Shown: positions 44,838 through 55,923, counted from the stretch's first letter. The stretch: 64,000 bases of DNA from Crossaster papposus (GCA_037893245.1 JBAIAA010000075.1:186001-250000), one strand, 5' to 3'. A program made the numbers and translations. The notes: generated from the sequence alone by a model not told the origin.

Positions 44838-45349
44838 TTAAGAAAGCCATTTTTTTTGTCAACACTGGTCAATTGACCAGTGTAGAAAATTGATACAAAA
44901 ACTTTACTTGAAAAATGTCTGCACACCAAGAGCCATTATTTTACAGGATGCTTTAGACTGTCATTCCCTAACAGTCCAGTCAAGTGTTTCGAGATGATTT
45001 GGGTTTTTATTTTGTTGATGTTTGCGAATGTTGTACAGAGTGTATAAAAAAAAATATAAAAAAAATAACGGAATACCACACGTAGAATGTATTTAACTAA
45101 CAAATAATAGAACTAACATCAATAATAGGCCCCTATAGAAAATAGTTTAGACTGAAATCAAGTCGTCACCGAATTGAGCCAGCACTGAGCCAATATGCCC
45201 GTTCCCTCCAGCTCTGGTTTATTTCGGTGGCGCCTACACAGACAAAAGTGTCTGAGGACTTGATTTTAATACTTGCACAGTATCCAAACAAAATTAAAAA
45301 ACTTGGTCCTATGGTCAATTTGACCTCTCTTGGAAAAATACTCATATTG

Positions 45350-45660
45350 TGCGGTGCTTATATAGCGCTTTATCACCAAGGTTTCAAAGCGCTTAACATT
45401 ATTAACTCGGTCATTGGGCCCATGAAACATTCCAAATACCATCTCAGTTCCCTGGGGAGTATACAGCTCGATGCTGCCATTTCGGCGCAAAGCAGCGAAA
45501 TCAACCACAATTAAACCATCTCTGCCCTCACAGGTACCCATTTACTCCTGGGTGGAGAAGCAATGAGTGACAAAGTGCCTTGCCCAAGGGCACACGCACC
45601 ATAGTCTCGGGCAGGACTCGAACCCACAACCTGTAGCTTAACCTACAGATTACAAATGCG
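45350..45660 (-). repeat. SINE family 2 (CORE-like)
   Basis: Minus strand: GTGGGTTCGAGTCCTGCC (B-box-like), GTGCCCTTGGGCAAGGCACT, and a tail with AGCGCTATATAAGCACC resembling a LINE 3' end. Second copy at 41960-42245. Confidence 0.65.
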
Positions 45661-45994
45661 ATGCTCCAAACCAAGAGACCACAACACTCCATATTCTGTT
45701 AAACATTGTCAGATATAGTTATGCATAGATATAGTTATACCTAGTTATACATTATACGCAAGGTATTCCATTATATTTAGTTGCATTTTGTGTGTATATA
45801 CACCCTGTATGTTCCCATTAAATAGGATTTAAAGATTTGCATGGTGGTAGTAACAAACTAGTGAAGGTTTGCAGCAACACCTTGTGGTTGAATTATTTAG
45901 GAAAATTGTGTAGTTCTGAAGAGAACCGTTTGAGTGCGGACTCAACGTTCCGATCAGCATGCTCTGATCGTCTTCATGAGAAGATTGAACCTAC

Positions 45995-46343
45995 CTGCCG
46001 AGCATATGCCGCTGGTGGCCGAAGCCCCAATCTCGTCACAGTAGAACCCAGCCCGGTAAGGCAAGCAATCCTCCAGACCATCCTGCCCTGTGGCCAGGTT
46101 GCAAGTCCCATTGGAGCAAGGGATTGGGACGCTGGTCTCCAATGGGCAGTACCGGCCGACCGGGCACTCCCGCTCCTCAGGACTGGACGAGCCCTCGGGA
46201 CAGTAGAAGCCCGGGCTGCACTGGCCTGAGGGGTCGGAGAGGCCTGTGGTGTTGCAGTGCCAGCACGGGGTGCATGGCCAGGGCTGGGCTGAGCCGCTAG
46301 GGCAGTATTCGCCCGCTTTGCATTCCCCACCATTACCATTTGG
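45995..46343 (-). CDS. Cysteine-rich gene, exon (349 nt, phase 0 to 1)
   Basis: The acceptor is TTGTTTAG/CCAAAT and the donor CGGCAG/GTAGGT. It encodes ECKAGEYCPSGSAQPWPC, then CSPGFYCPEGSSSPEEREC, CPVGRYCPLETSVPIPC, and a last YRAGFYCDE module. The phase-0 start agrees with the phase-0 end of the exon at 47187. Confidence 0.8.
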
Positions 46344-46781
46344 CTAAACAAAAATAAAAAATGTCGGGCATGCCGATACAAAAACTTTCACTTTCTGGAT
46401 TTGTAGCTTTATTCAAACAAGCAATTGTAACTTATTAGTCATCTTGCCTCTAAATCTCAATTCATATCTAAGACAAGTCTCAGTCAAATTGCAGACATAG
46501 TGTCTGATATACACTGTACGATGCAGGATTCTAAACAACTTCCCTCATAATCTTCCTGCAATAGAGTTATCAGTATTTGTTGAGTCCAGCAGATGCTCCT
46601 AAAACTTTCCACAGAACAAGTCCGGGCGAAAAATGCAGAGGTATTTCAGGACAAACTGAATGATTCTACCCAGCACTTGTCAAGGAATTGTCCCGGATAT
46701 GAAAAGGGGACATCCATCCACAGGAATAAAAACATTTAAAATGCACCACAAGGGAAACCGGCTAGGTGCAAGTCAATACTA

Positions 46782-47119
46782 TTTTGAAAATGAACAAAGA
46801 AATTGACTGAAGCAGGGCTTGAAACAGCAACCTCTACAAACTGAGCTATCCAGCCCCGTGTTGGCAGTTGCCCAAATTAGTCAATATCAGTGTTCAGGGG
46901 ACGATAGTCAGAAGCCACAAACCTATAATTGCCTTGCTCAACATATAATATCAGGACTTTTAGCCTGATCCCTGACTAGTGCCCCCTGAAAAAAGATAAT
47001 GACTAATTTGGGGAGCTGCCAATACAGGGCTGGATAGCTCAGTTGTCAGAGCACCGGGAGGCTCAGGAGGTCGCTGATTTAAACCCTGCCCCAGTCAATT
47101 TCTTTGTTCAATTTTCAAA
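46782..47119. mobile_element. Near-palindromic element with two tRNA-like arms
   Basis: The left half is the reverse complement of the right half over about 150 bp with a short central loop. Each arm contains a tRNA-like head: plus strand 47029-47098 with TAGCTCAGTTGTCAGAGC and a diverged B-box region, minus strand 46858-46803 with TAGCTCAGTTTGTAGAGG and TTTCAAGCCC. The outer ends are AATGAACAAAGAAATTGACT and its complement. It is best read as two SINEs in inverted orientation or a SINE-derived foldback. Confidence 0.7.
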
Positions 47120-47186
47120 ACAGAAATACAACTTTTGATCTCACATCAAAAGTGTTTTTTTAATCATTAAGGATTCTGGAACTCAC

Positions 47187-47887
47187 CCTAGTTTGGTTGG
47201 CACCTCCCGAGCAGTAGAACCCAGGACTGCACTGCGCCGTGGGGTAGCTGTTCCAGTAACCCTCGCAGTACCAGCCAGGGGTGCAGGCCACACAGGCCTC
47301 GTGTCCCTTCTGCAAGGTCAGATTGTTGAAAGTACCCGGCGGGCAGGGGTAGGCGTAAGGGTGCGGGGTGTTAAAGGTAGGATACACCATTTGCAGATAT
47401 CAAAAATATTTACTACCAAATTATTGAGAAATATCTTACTCATTTGAAAGTAAATGTTGATTCTTGGCATCCAGCAAAATGATTGCGCTAGATATCCTGG
47501 AGTTATTCTGAAAAATATAATTTTATAATGAAAAATTCGCGATCGCCGGACGGCGATCAGGAAAAAACAAAGATAACATAAGAATAACTACTCGACGCCT
47601 GTTGAAAAAAATCGGTTTTTCGTGCTTTTCTCGGCATCCATGATTGTAAAACTTCGGACAGGTCAGTTAAACGATATTTACTATAAAACACAACCCTCCA
47701 AATCTACTCATTCATGATAATTCAAGCAATTACCAATGGTGTATCCTACTTTTAAGGGGGCAGTAGTAGCCCGTCGGGCAGTCGTTGGAGGTGTAGTCGG
47801 TGGTGTTGAGGTATCAGTAGTAGCTCTGTGGGCAAGGGAGGCAGGAGGACTGCTGGATTTGGTCCTGGTAGGTGCCGGCCTCGCAAC
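47187..47887 (-). pseudogene. Cysteine-rich gene, exon with stop codon, split by TTAA element
   Basis: The exon runs from 47887 (acceptor CTCCCGAG/GTTGCG) to 47187 (donor ACTAGG/GTGAGT), with a 377-bp element plus one TTAA inside. The first part reads EAGTYQDQIQQSSCLPC, then a TGA at 47814-47816 where a cysteine codon is expected. It continues LNTTDYTSNDCPTGYYCP up to the insertion. The second part continues TPHPYAYPCPPGTFNNLT, CVACTPGWYCEG and CSPGFYCSGGANQ. Without the element and one TTAA the two parts join in frame (320 nt, phase 1 to 0). Confidence 0.8.
47375..47751. mobile_element. TTAA-target MITE inside a coding exon
   Basis: TTAA at 47371-47374 and 47752-47755 flank termini AGGTAGGATACACCATT and (reverse complement) AAGTAGGATACACCATT. 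The interior matches the repeats at 19834-20108 and 30020-30274. It is a 377-bp non-autonomous piggyBac/Kolobok-type element. I see no acceptor near its coding-strand end that would let it be spliced out precisely. Confidence 0.85.
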
Positions 47888-48181
47888 CTCGGGAGAAAGA
47901 AACGCAGGATAAAATATTTTGAATTCCTTTATCTGTTCTGAAGACAGGCTACAGGCTATTTAAAGTTGGTGTATCTTGCTCGTTAATAAACAAGTTGACT
48001 TCCTTTCTTGCTCGATAAAGTCCGAAAAACTCCTGGGGAAAATCCAAGCATTTCCTTCAATTTTTGGTTAAATATCAGATTTGGCAGGGCAATTAAATCA
48101 TAAGGAAAATCCAAATGTTTAGAATTAATTTAAAAAAGTTTGATTTCCAATTAAAATCAGAAAAGTTTTTTCTCTGCTTAC

Positions 48182-48559
48182 CAGTTAGATATTGAGATCC
48201 CTGTAGGCAGAAGTGACCCTTCGGGCACACATTGCCGATGATGGGATGCAAGGTCCCTGCCGGGCACTGGTCCCCGCCTAGCATGACCGGATCCGACTTG
48301 TCTACCCCGGACACATAGTAGTAGCCCGCGTCGCACTGTGCCGAGGGCGCTGTCAGGTTCACGCCTTGGCAGTACATGCCGGCATCGCAGGGTGTGCACT
48401 CTGCGGCCTCAGCAAGGCCGTCTGATTGCCCGTAGGTGCCGGCCGGGCAGGGCTGGTGGTTGTGCCCAGTGCCATTGGGACAGACGAACCCCAGCGGGCA
48501 GCAGTGGTAGGTTGTGGAGCCGTCACCTTCCACGACCAGCTCGGGGATGCAGTAATATC
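48182..48559 (-). CDS. Cysteine-rich gene, most upstream recognised exon (378 nt)
   Basis: The acceptor is TCCCCCAG/GATATT and the donor AACTG/GTAAGC, phase 1-1. It encodes YYCIPELVVEGDGSTTYHCC, CPLGFVCPNGTGHNHQPC, CPAGTYGQSDG, CTPCDAGMYCQG, CDAGYYYVSG and CPKGHFCLQGS. The frame is fully open. It begins mid-protein, so upstream exons must exist but were not found within 10 kb. Confidence 0.8.
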
Positions 48560-48599
48560 CTGGGGGAGAGACGGTCATACAGTAAGGCTGTGTCCAAAT

Positions 48600-49002
48600 T
48601 ACTTGACTATGGCTTACATTTGGCACACATGCCTCAATGGAAGCGGCTGCTTCTAAATTACTTGGATATGGCTTTAATTACACATGCCCGAAGTGAAGCA
48701 GCTGCGGCCTCATCTGAATTGCATGGCAATAGCTTACAATTACACATGCCCCAATGGAAGTGGCTGCTTCTGAATGTTTAGGTTATGGCTTACAATTACA
48801 CATGCCCCAATGGAAGCAGAGCTTCCTAATTACTTGGTTATGGCTTACAAGTGCACATGCTGCATTGGAAGCGGCTGTCTGAATTACTTGGTTATGGCTT
48901 ACAATTACACATGCCCCAATGGAAGCAGCTGCTTCTTAATTACTTGGTTATGGCTTACAAGTGCACATGCCCCAATGGAAGCGGCTGCTTCTGAATTACT
49001 TG
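48600..49002. repeat. 56-bp minisatellite, left part
   Basis: About seven imperfect units of about 56 bp containing TTACTTGGTTATGGCTTACA and CATGCCCCAATGGAAGC. The array continues at 51336 after the LTR element. Confidence 0.9.
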
Positions 49003-49515
49003 TGTGACAGATGGAAACGGGCTCTTCAAGTCTTGAATTGCAATTCATGTATTTATTCCTTCATGATCATCAGTGGCTGCATGGCAGCTGTGCGCAGCCA
49101 GCGCTGTGGAAAACTTTCTAAACACAGAAGACTTTGAATAATGTGTGTTCGTGTCAGTGGCCACTTCAAGACTGAACTATTTGACCACAAGGACTTGTGT
49201 GGGCCTGTGCCTCACATTCCTGGGCAACTATCAAGGGATTACAAGGGGCAATAAACAAGAGTATTAAACTAGGAAACCTAATGAATAATAATGAGTTGGG
49301 GGCAGTGGGTATGGTCATAATGGTGATTACTTAGAGGATTGGAATGTGGTTGCGACCCTGTGAGGGCCAAAGAAAAGATTTTCTCACAGTGGCTCTATAG
49401 CCTAGGTTATGTACATGTACAATGTGTATACAAATAAAGAAAATATCACCACTTAAATTTAAGATAAAAATTAAAGGTTGCTGGAAAACATAATTGAAAT
49501 ATTTCGCCGGTTACA
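49003..49515. repeat. LTR, left copy
   Basis: Differs from the right copy by C/G near 49051 and A/T near 49374. It contains AATAAAGAAAATATCACC near the 3' part. Confidence 0.85.
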
Positions 49516-50822
49516 TCTCTCCACTGCTAAATTGTTGGATTCCACACCAACAACCTTATGTGAACAACCAATTTTGGGCTACTGTGCTTAAAAAAAGAAC
49601 CAATGAAGTGGTACATCCATCTACATTAAAGGCTTAATATCATTAAACAAATCAGTAAAACTACAGAAACATCTAGACTAGCAAGTAGCATTCTAAGGTA
49701 ATACAATGCATATAAAAATGTAAAAACAAACACCAAACAAATCGACTTTCTAACAAAGGCATAATTAACGTTAACCATGGAGTTCTATATAATTGCATGT
49801 AGTGCAGTTTAGTGTTCCTGGTTGAAGTATGGACATGATGAAGTTAGTGTTCAATGTTCAAGTGAGATGGGGTCTCCACTGCTTGTCCAAGCCTTGGGTT
49901 TACGAGTTGGGTTGACTGGGCTGATGGTGTGTACTACTCATAATAGTGATGGGTATACCGGGTCTCCACTGCTTGTATGAGTCCCGGGTCATAATAACAG
50001 ACTGTTCTTCATCTGGGCACTATATTCTGGATTGCATCAAAAGCAGGGGGGTCAGCAAACACGAAGATAAATGACAGCGTACCTCTCAGCTCTCTCGCTC
50101 TCTCTCTTTTATCTGGAGTAGTATTGTTAAAGTTCACTGCATCCCAAGTAGGGAATCTTGAAGCAGTTTAGTCAGATGCTGGGGCCCTGAACTACAATCA
50201 AGTAGACCCGAGCTACTTGGCTGCATAAGTTGAATCCCTTGATGGGCCAGTTCAACCATGCACTTCATGTAGATGGTTCCCAACACCAACACCAACTGTA
50301 CCTGCCTCATCAACGCTGGCCATGATGGCTGCGACAGTGCTTTTATTAACTCTTTACTCCAGCCCTCTCTTCATCGATGTGCTGAGCCAGGTTGTCACAA
50401 CAATGGGGGCAGGATGACACAAGCTGCATCATGGTGATGTCTGGGCCCTGAACTTCGTCTCAGGTAGACCCAAGCTGCATGGCTGCAATAAGTTGAATCC
50501 CTTGATGGGTTAGTTCAGCTTTAATGCACCCTCCATGTAGATGGTTCCAGACATCAATATCTGTCCTCACTGTACTTTGCTCTCCATCATCCAGGTTATT
50601 CTGCTACACGTACCTCCCGCTCTGATCCTAAGTTCTAGAGTTTTGTTTCCTTCTGGCATGTCTGGTAGTACGTTCTCTAGATCTGCAGTATGTGCATGGT
50701 CCTGCAGGGGTTTAATTTGGCCGTTCAACTTCATTCCTTCTTATTCCTCCATAGTTCAATGTTGCAGCGCTGGCCACGTTGCCAGGCCACTGATAATTCG
50801 ACTTGATCCTGTCTACGACGCT

Positions 50823-51335
50823 TGTGACAGATGGAAACGGGCTCTTCAAGTCTTGAATTGGAATTCATGTATTTATTCCTTCATGATCATCAGTGGCTGC
50901 ATGGCAGCTGTGCGCAGCCAGCGCTGTGGAAAACTTTCTAAACACAGAAGACTTTGAATAATGTGTGTTCGTGTCAGTGGCCACTTCAAGACTGAACTAT
51001 TTGACCACAAGGACTTGTGTGGGCCTGTGCCTCACATTCCTGGGCAACTATCAAGGGATTACAAGGGGCAATAAACAAGAGTATTAAACTAGGAAACCTA
51101 ATGAATAATAATGAGTTGGGGGCAGTGGGTATGGTCATAATGGTGATTACTTAGAGGATTGGAATGTGGTTGCGACCCTGTGAGGGCCAAAGATAAGATT
51201 TTCTCACAGTGGCTCTATAGCCTAGGTTATGTACATGTACAATGTGTATACAAATAAAGAAAATATCACCACTTAAATTTAAGATAAAAATTAAAGGTTG
51301 CTGGAAAACATAATTGAAATATTTCGCCGGTTACA
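50823..51335. repeat. LTR, right copy
   Basis: Same 513-bp sequence as 49003-49515. It is followed at once by the continuing minisatellite. Confidence 0.85.
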
Positions 51336-51585
51336 CTTGGATATGGCTTACAATTACACATGCCCCAATGGAAGCGGCTGTCTGAATTACTTGGTTATGG
51401 CTTACAATTACACATGCCCCAATGGAAGCAGCTGCTTCTTAATTACTTGGTTATGGCTTACAAATGTACATGCCCCAATGGAAGCAGCTGCTTCTTAATT
51501 ACTTGGTTATGGCTTACAAGTGTACATGCCCCAATGGAAGCAGCTGCTTCTGAATTACTTGGCTATAGCTTACAATTACACAATG
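51336..51585. repeat. 56-bp minisatellite, right part
   Basis: About four to five units of the same 56-bp repeat, in phase with the left part once the LTR element and target duplication are removed. Confidence 0.9.
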
Positions 51586-51693
51586 GACAAAAATGGTGTC
51601 GCAAATTAAATCCAAATGGCTTTTGCTTTTTATAATACACATGTGGTAAGGAATCGGAGCAGCTGAACTTCATAGCATGTACATGGCATACAG

Positions 51694-52717
51694 CAGTGTT
51701 GTAGTACTCATGATAAATGTACATGTACTCATACTGATGATAAGTACTTGTACTCTTGAAAATGTTACCACACATGAGAAAAAAGAAAAAAAAGAGCTAT
51801 TGTATGTACACCCTGGAAACAATCAAGTTTCCTACTGTTTGGGAAACTTGTACAAGTGTATAAAAAGTACTTTGACAGCTAAAAGCATTTGAAAACCTGT
51901 TAAAATATTTGGATCGTCGAAGCGTAAAACCAATTTACGGACTAGAAATCTTGCAATTCGTATAGAGACGTAGAGACACAACACCTGATGATTAACTGTT
52001 GTAAATTCCGGTTGTGTTGTCCTCTTTAATCTTAGTTATTCGAACTGAAACAAACAAATAAACAGAAAATCCTTAAGCATGCTTGCAAAAGTACATGTCA
52101 CCTTTAAAATGAAAAACTACAAAAATATCTAGAAAATAACCCAGTAAATGCAACTACCTATCATCCTATATTAATCTGATACTTTGTTAGACAAATCTGA
52201 AATGTTCTCACTAATTAACTTCTCAAACCGTATCATGCTAGTACGTGTACGTGTACATGTAAACACATGTAGCTCGATAAATGCAGTCACCTTTAATCTG
52301 TAAACGTGGCAAAAAGTACGGAAAGTCTGACCTTCTAAACAAAGCTATTTTCACCTTAAATGTAACTTAACAAATACTCACTTCTGTGGCAAGACTCTAG
52401 GTTTCACAGGCTTCAGTTAACTGACACAAAACAAGGTTTTAAACGGTAGAAAATTCGGTTATACTTTTAGCAATAAAACGAACGTTGTAAACATGGCCGA
52501 AAAACATGTGTAAAGTCAATGTCTATTCACAAGAGGGCGCCCTCCAGGTTTGCTGTAAGGACAGCTCTTTGTTCATCGAAACAATATTGAAATTTGCTCT
52601 ACATGTACTAGAAAGTACTTGTACTCGTGTAAACAAATAACCTTGTACTCGTACTCCTACTCTACTCATGCCAAAGTATTCATACTCGTACTCGTGGAGT
52701 GTATGACTACAACGCTG
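51694..52717. mobile_element. hAT-type non-autonomous element
   Basis: The termini CAGTGTTGTAGT and (reverse complement) CAGCGTTGTAGT are flanked by GCATACAG and GCATACTG, an 8-bp target duplication with one mismatch. Subterminal regions are rich in GTACTCGTACT-type words on both sides. There is no transposase frame in the 1.0 kb interior. Confidence 0.75.
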
Positions 52718-52846
52718 GCATACTGTATACAGGTTTTTGGCTTTAGCTGTGAGCAAAAGGTGGTGATCTAGCCAAATGTTCGGTATAGCATGTATTAGTT
52801 TCGCAGCATTCCACTGTAGTGCAAAGTAAAAAGCATTTATACTCAC

Positions 52847-52945
52847 ACATTGGGTAGCATTCAAGTTGGTAGCAAGGAAGGTTTTTCTTGCTGGCTGTGC
52901 TACATTCCTGAATGTACTGGTACTTGATGAACTGATCGATGGCAA
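52847..52945 (-). CDS. Candidate isolated exon, unknown protein
   Basis: The acceptor is TTCCTTTAG/TTGCCA and the strong donor ATGT/GTGAGTAT enclose 99 nt encoding AIDQFIKYQYIQECSTASKK followed by NLPCYQLECYPM. It is a symmetric phase-1 exon if read so. Joining it to the exon at 48559 would create a stop, so it probably does not belong to the cysteine-rich gene. I do not recognise the family. Confidence 0.35.
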
Positions 52946-53219
52946 CTAAAGGAAGATCAGGGGCAACACAGCATTTTGTCATATTGACTTGCATGTTTAA
53001 GACACATCTACTGTAGCAATTTACATCCGCCCAAACAAATAATACATGTATAGTGTTTCCGGTAATACCCAATCGACCGTAAACAAAATTGGCCGTACGT
53101 AGAGTCGGCAAAGATATTTATTTTGGCATGAAAGTAAAATGAATACATAATACCCAAAATATATAAATCTTCGTGAAAATGTATAAATTAACTCAAATTG
53201 CTGTTAACGAAACCTTTGC

Positions 53220-53400
53220 TATACTATAGCGTTTCTAAAGTCGCAGGATTGTCCCCGTTTTAATCAGCAAGTTACCGGGTAGAAACAACATAGTCTTTTC
53301 TGTCTTCAGAAAAGAAAAAAAACGTTTGTTACAAATTGTCCCCGTTTTATCGGCAAGTTACATGTAGACACAAAATCTATGTCTTTTCTGTCTTCTCAAA
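53220..53400. repeat. Short imperfect direct repeat
   Basis: ATTGTCCCCGTTTT, then GCAAGTTAC and TCTTTTCTGTCTTC, occurs twice about 100 bp apart. Confidence 0.6.
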
Positions 53401-53630
53401 AACGCTTCTTCAATCAAAAATGCTTGCAACATTTCTGTCATCTGTATTTGCTTGTTTGCTTACTAACAATCGCTACATATGTATCTATTTTCAGAAGGGT
53501 TAACCGATGTTTTTTTCGCCGGTGCGATCGGCATGCAAGCTCCGCAGTGAACGAAAGCACTACATATCCTGCATACAGAAATGCTAGACTTGTTCCCGCG
53601 GCGCGCGATACCACGGCCGACATATAGCTG

Positions 53631-53768
53631 GTGCGTTCGTTTAACTCACCTGAGTCGATACGGGTATGAGTAAAGGCAGTCAGATTAGCCGCGCAAGCCG
53701 TGCTATGAAAATGAACGCTCAAACCCGGGCCATCACGATCCTCACTCGGGTGAGCTAAACGAACGCAC
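53631..53768. mobile_element. MITE with GTGCGTTCGTTTA termini
   Basis: The termini GTGCGTTCGTTTAACTCACC and (reverse complement) GTGCGTTCGTTTAGCTCACC flank 138 bp in total. A shorter relative lies at 62421-62500. Confidence 0.7.
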
Positions 53769-54033
53769 TTAGCATGATATAGCATTAACGTTGTGTGTTC
53801 CTGTGGCATTTCTACACTAGCACATGCTGCCCGCGGTCCACACATAGCGAATGCAGTACGGCTGGAGTTGGCCAGCGGCTGTTGCAACGAACGCCGATAA
53901 TGTTGGTTTTTCTTAAGATCCATCAACCTTAAATATATTTCTCAGGGGTTTCAAAATGTTTTAGAGTAGCAGGCAGGTGGATGAAAGTTTACATTCTTTT
54001 ACACACTCATCCTTTATAAAGACAATTGACATA

Positions 54034-54054
54034 TGTAGCGGTATGCCATTAACA
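54034..54054 (+). repeat. 5' LTR, left fragment
   Basis: The first 21 bp of the LTR, cut off by the nested TIR element. Confidence 0.85.
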
Positions 54055-55765
54055 GGGCGTTTACCAAACGGGGCTTGAGGCTTGAGGCTTGGGGCTAGGC
54101 TCGGGCTTGGCTTGGGCTTGGCTAGGCTCGGGCTTCATCACAAAGCAAAATGGCGGCCAAAACGATTCGTACGGTCAGGCTTCGGGAGGCTTCGGCTGGC
54201 GTGTGACTTCGGTTATCGATACTCGGCTCGGCGCGCATCGCGAACTGTAAATTGTTTTTTTTATCGCTGCTGATATGAAATTTCGTCTGACAAAGTTTAT
54301 TCTTCGAAGGTTTTCAAAATATACAATGAATTTTAGTAGGTATTTTTTGGAAATACGGTGGGGGGGGGGGGGGGGGTTGAAGTAGATGCCGAGTTGAGTG
54401 CTTCTAGATTTTGTCCAATGTATTTTTTAGTGTCTTGTAGGCCTATTCATATTTGTAGTGTCTTCGAGGTGGGGTGGTTGAGTATCAGTACTTAGTACGA
54501 AATACTTCGAGGGTCACGTCTGAAGCACCAATTAATAAACAAACCCCTGTGATAAGAATTCTCAGTTAACACAGTACTGCATTTCACTGGTGCAGGATTT
54601 TGTGAATTAATTAATACAACAATAATTAATTCCAGCAGTCAGTATCAATAACATTTTCAATGTCAATTTCAATATCTGTTTTCTTCTCTTTTTAATTAAT
54701 GCTGTTTTATTCAATAAATACAATTTCAATTACATATTAATGTGTGAAGACAAAGGTTATTTGAGCATGACATGGTAATGAAATAATGTTTCTTTTTAAA
54801 GGAATACTTCATTATGAGGTAACTTATTAGCATATCTTCCCAATTAGTTTTGTTTATCCTGAAGTTTAGGAAAGGCGTTCCAATAAAGTGCATTTTTACT
54901 GTACATACATGTACTGTTACAAATAAGAACATACGTTGTTCATTTTTAGAATCTTCAAAGTCATCATGGTTTATTCATTGGTCCAAAGTGTGATGCAAGA
55001 TATTCATTATTTAATGCAAGTAGTGCATTCACATTTCACAATAAACAATATTTTCATCTTTAAAATGCAAGGGACAGGAAATTTAGCAATGTGAAGAACA
55101 CCAGTCCAAACCAGTAAATTAAATATATATTGTTTTACTTTCGAGCGGAGTTCTATACATGTAAAGAATAATAAGATAAAAACATAAACACAAATGTATG
55201 CCAATTGTGCAAACATGAGTCCAAAATTACCACATAGAAATAAAAGAGAGGAGCATGTTGTCAACTGTTTAAATATACTTTTTACCATTCAAGTAGTATT
55301 TGCAATGACTGTCGTTTCCAGTCCGTTTGCTTTACTCCTTAAACAAGAGGACATTAGGGGTGATGCTTTTTCAGAGGTGGAGAAAAAGAATGACCCTTTA
55401 TATACACTGTAATGTATAATTGTTGAGAGTGTAGAATTCAAGTTAACATAAATCTTGGGGTGATCATGTGCCCCCCCCCCCCCCCCCCCCCCAATCTCCA
55501 GTACAGTCTTTGAAGTTGTGCTGCAATGTCAGCCCTTATATTGGATAAACTGTAAACATTTATGTTGAATGCCCTAAGATATTCCTTGTAGTATATTTGT
55601 GTATTAAAATATTCCTGTTAACTTGCATTTTTAAGCTCAATCTATTAAAATAGGCTATGAAAAATAAAGCAATGGGACAACTTTGCAAGTAATATTGTGG
55701 TGCTTTTTTAAACCCCAAGAAATATGATCTATCTTTGAATTGAGATTTCCAAAGATTTGAGAGAT

Positions 55766-55923
55766 TCAGAGTTGCTGGAGACTGATGGCATAACCATTGC
55801 TTGTGTCATTTCTCCCTTGAACAAACAGTGGTACCATTGTAGCATGTCTCTCCATTATATGTAGCCTCATACAGCTGCCAGCCAGAAGGACTTCAGTGGT
55901 GCCTAGTTTAGGACTCTTGATTT
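55766..55923 (-). CDS. Transposon-borne small gene, exon 3
   Basis: The acceptor is TTCTTTTCAG/AAATCA. The frame runs to a TGA at 55766-55768, including KSPKLGTTEVLLAGSCMRLH and ending GYAISLQQL. Its 158 nt fit the phase left by exon 2. Family not recognised. Confidence 0.5.

Larger units (their letters stand above)
20234..48559 (-). pseudogene. Large cysteine-rich extracellular protein gene, 16 exons
   Basis: Sixteen minus-strand segments with consensus splice sites encode repeating cysteine modules of the form CPAGTYxN...CxPCxxGYYC, resembling the GCC2/GCC3 (ephrin-receptor-like) or TNFR-like cysteine repeats of secreted or surface proteins. Most introns are phase 1, with a few matched phase-2 or phase-0 pairs, so joined exons mostly keep one frame. 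No signal peptide, membrane segment or first exon was found. The upstream part may lie above 48559 or outside the window. Damage: apparent one-base shifts in exons at 24261, 26923, 38168 and 43425; a TGA and an inserted element in exon 47187-47887; an in-frame stop in the last exon. It is either a decaying paralogue or an intact gene with assembly errors. The exact family and function are not known to me. Confidence 0.7.
49003..51335. mobile_element. Non-coding LTR retroelement (TRIM/LARD-like)
   Basis: Two 513-bp direct repeats starting TGTGACAGATGGAAACGG and ending CGCCGGTTACA enclose about 1.3 kb with no coding frame. The flanks give a CTTG duplication (ACTTG if the LTR end is set one base earlier). 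The LTRs differ at only two positions, so insertion is recent. It splits a minisatellite. Mobilisation would need proteins from another element. Confidence 0.85.

Noticed and set aside
45266-45541. 91-codon minus-strand frame
   Set aside because: Lies within a SINE copy and has no coding features.
47375-47751. The TTAA element acting as a spliced intron
   Set aside because: On the coding strand no AG acceptor occurs near its end. The first AG is well inside the following exon half.
54082-54273. Frame rich in LGLGLARLG
   Set aside because: Translation of the GGCTTGGGCT-type subterminal repeats of the TIR element.
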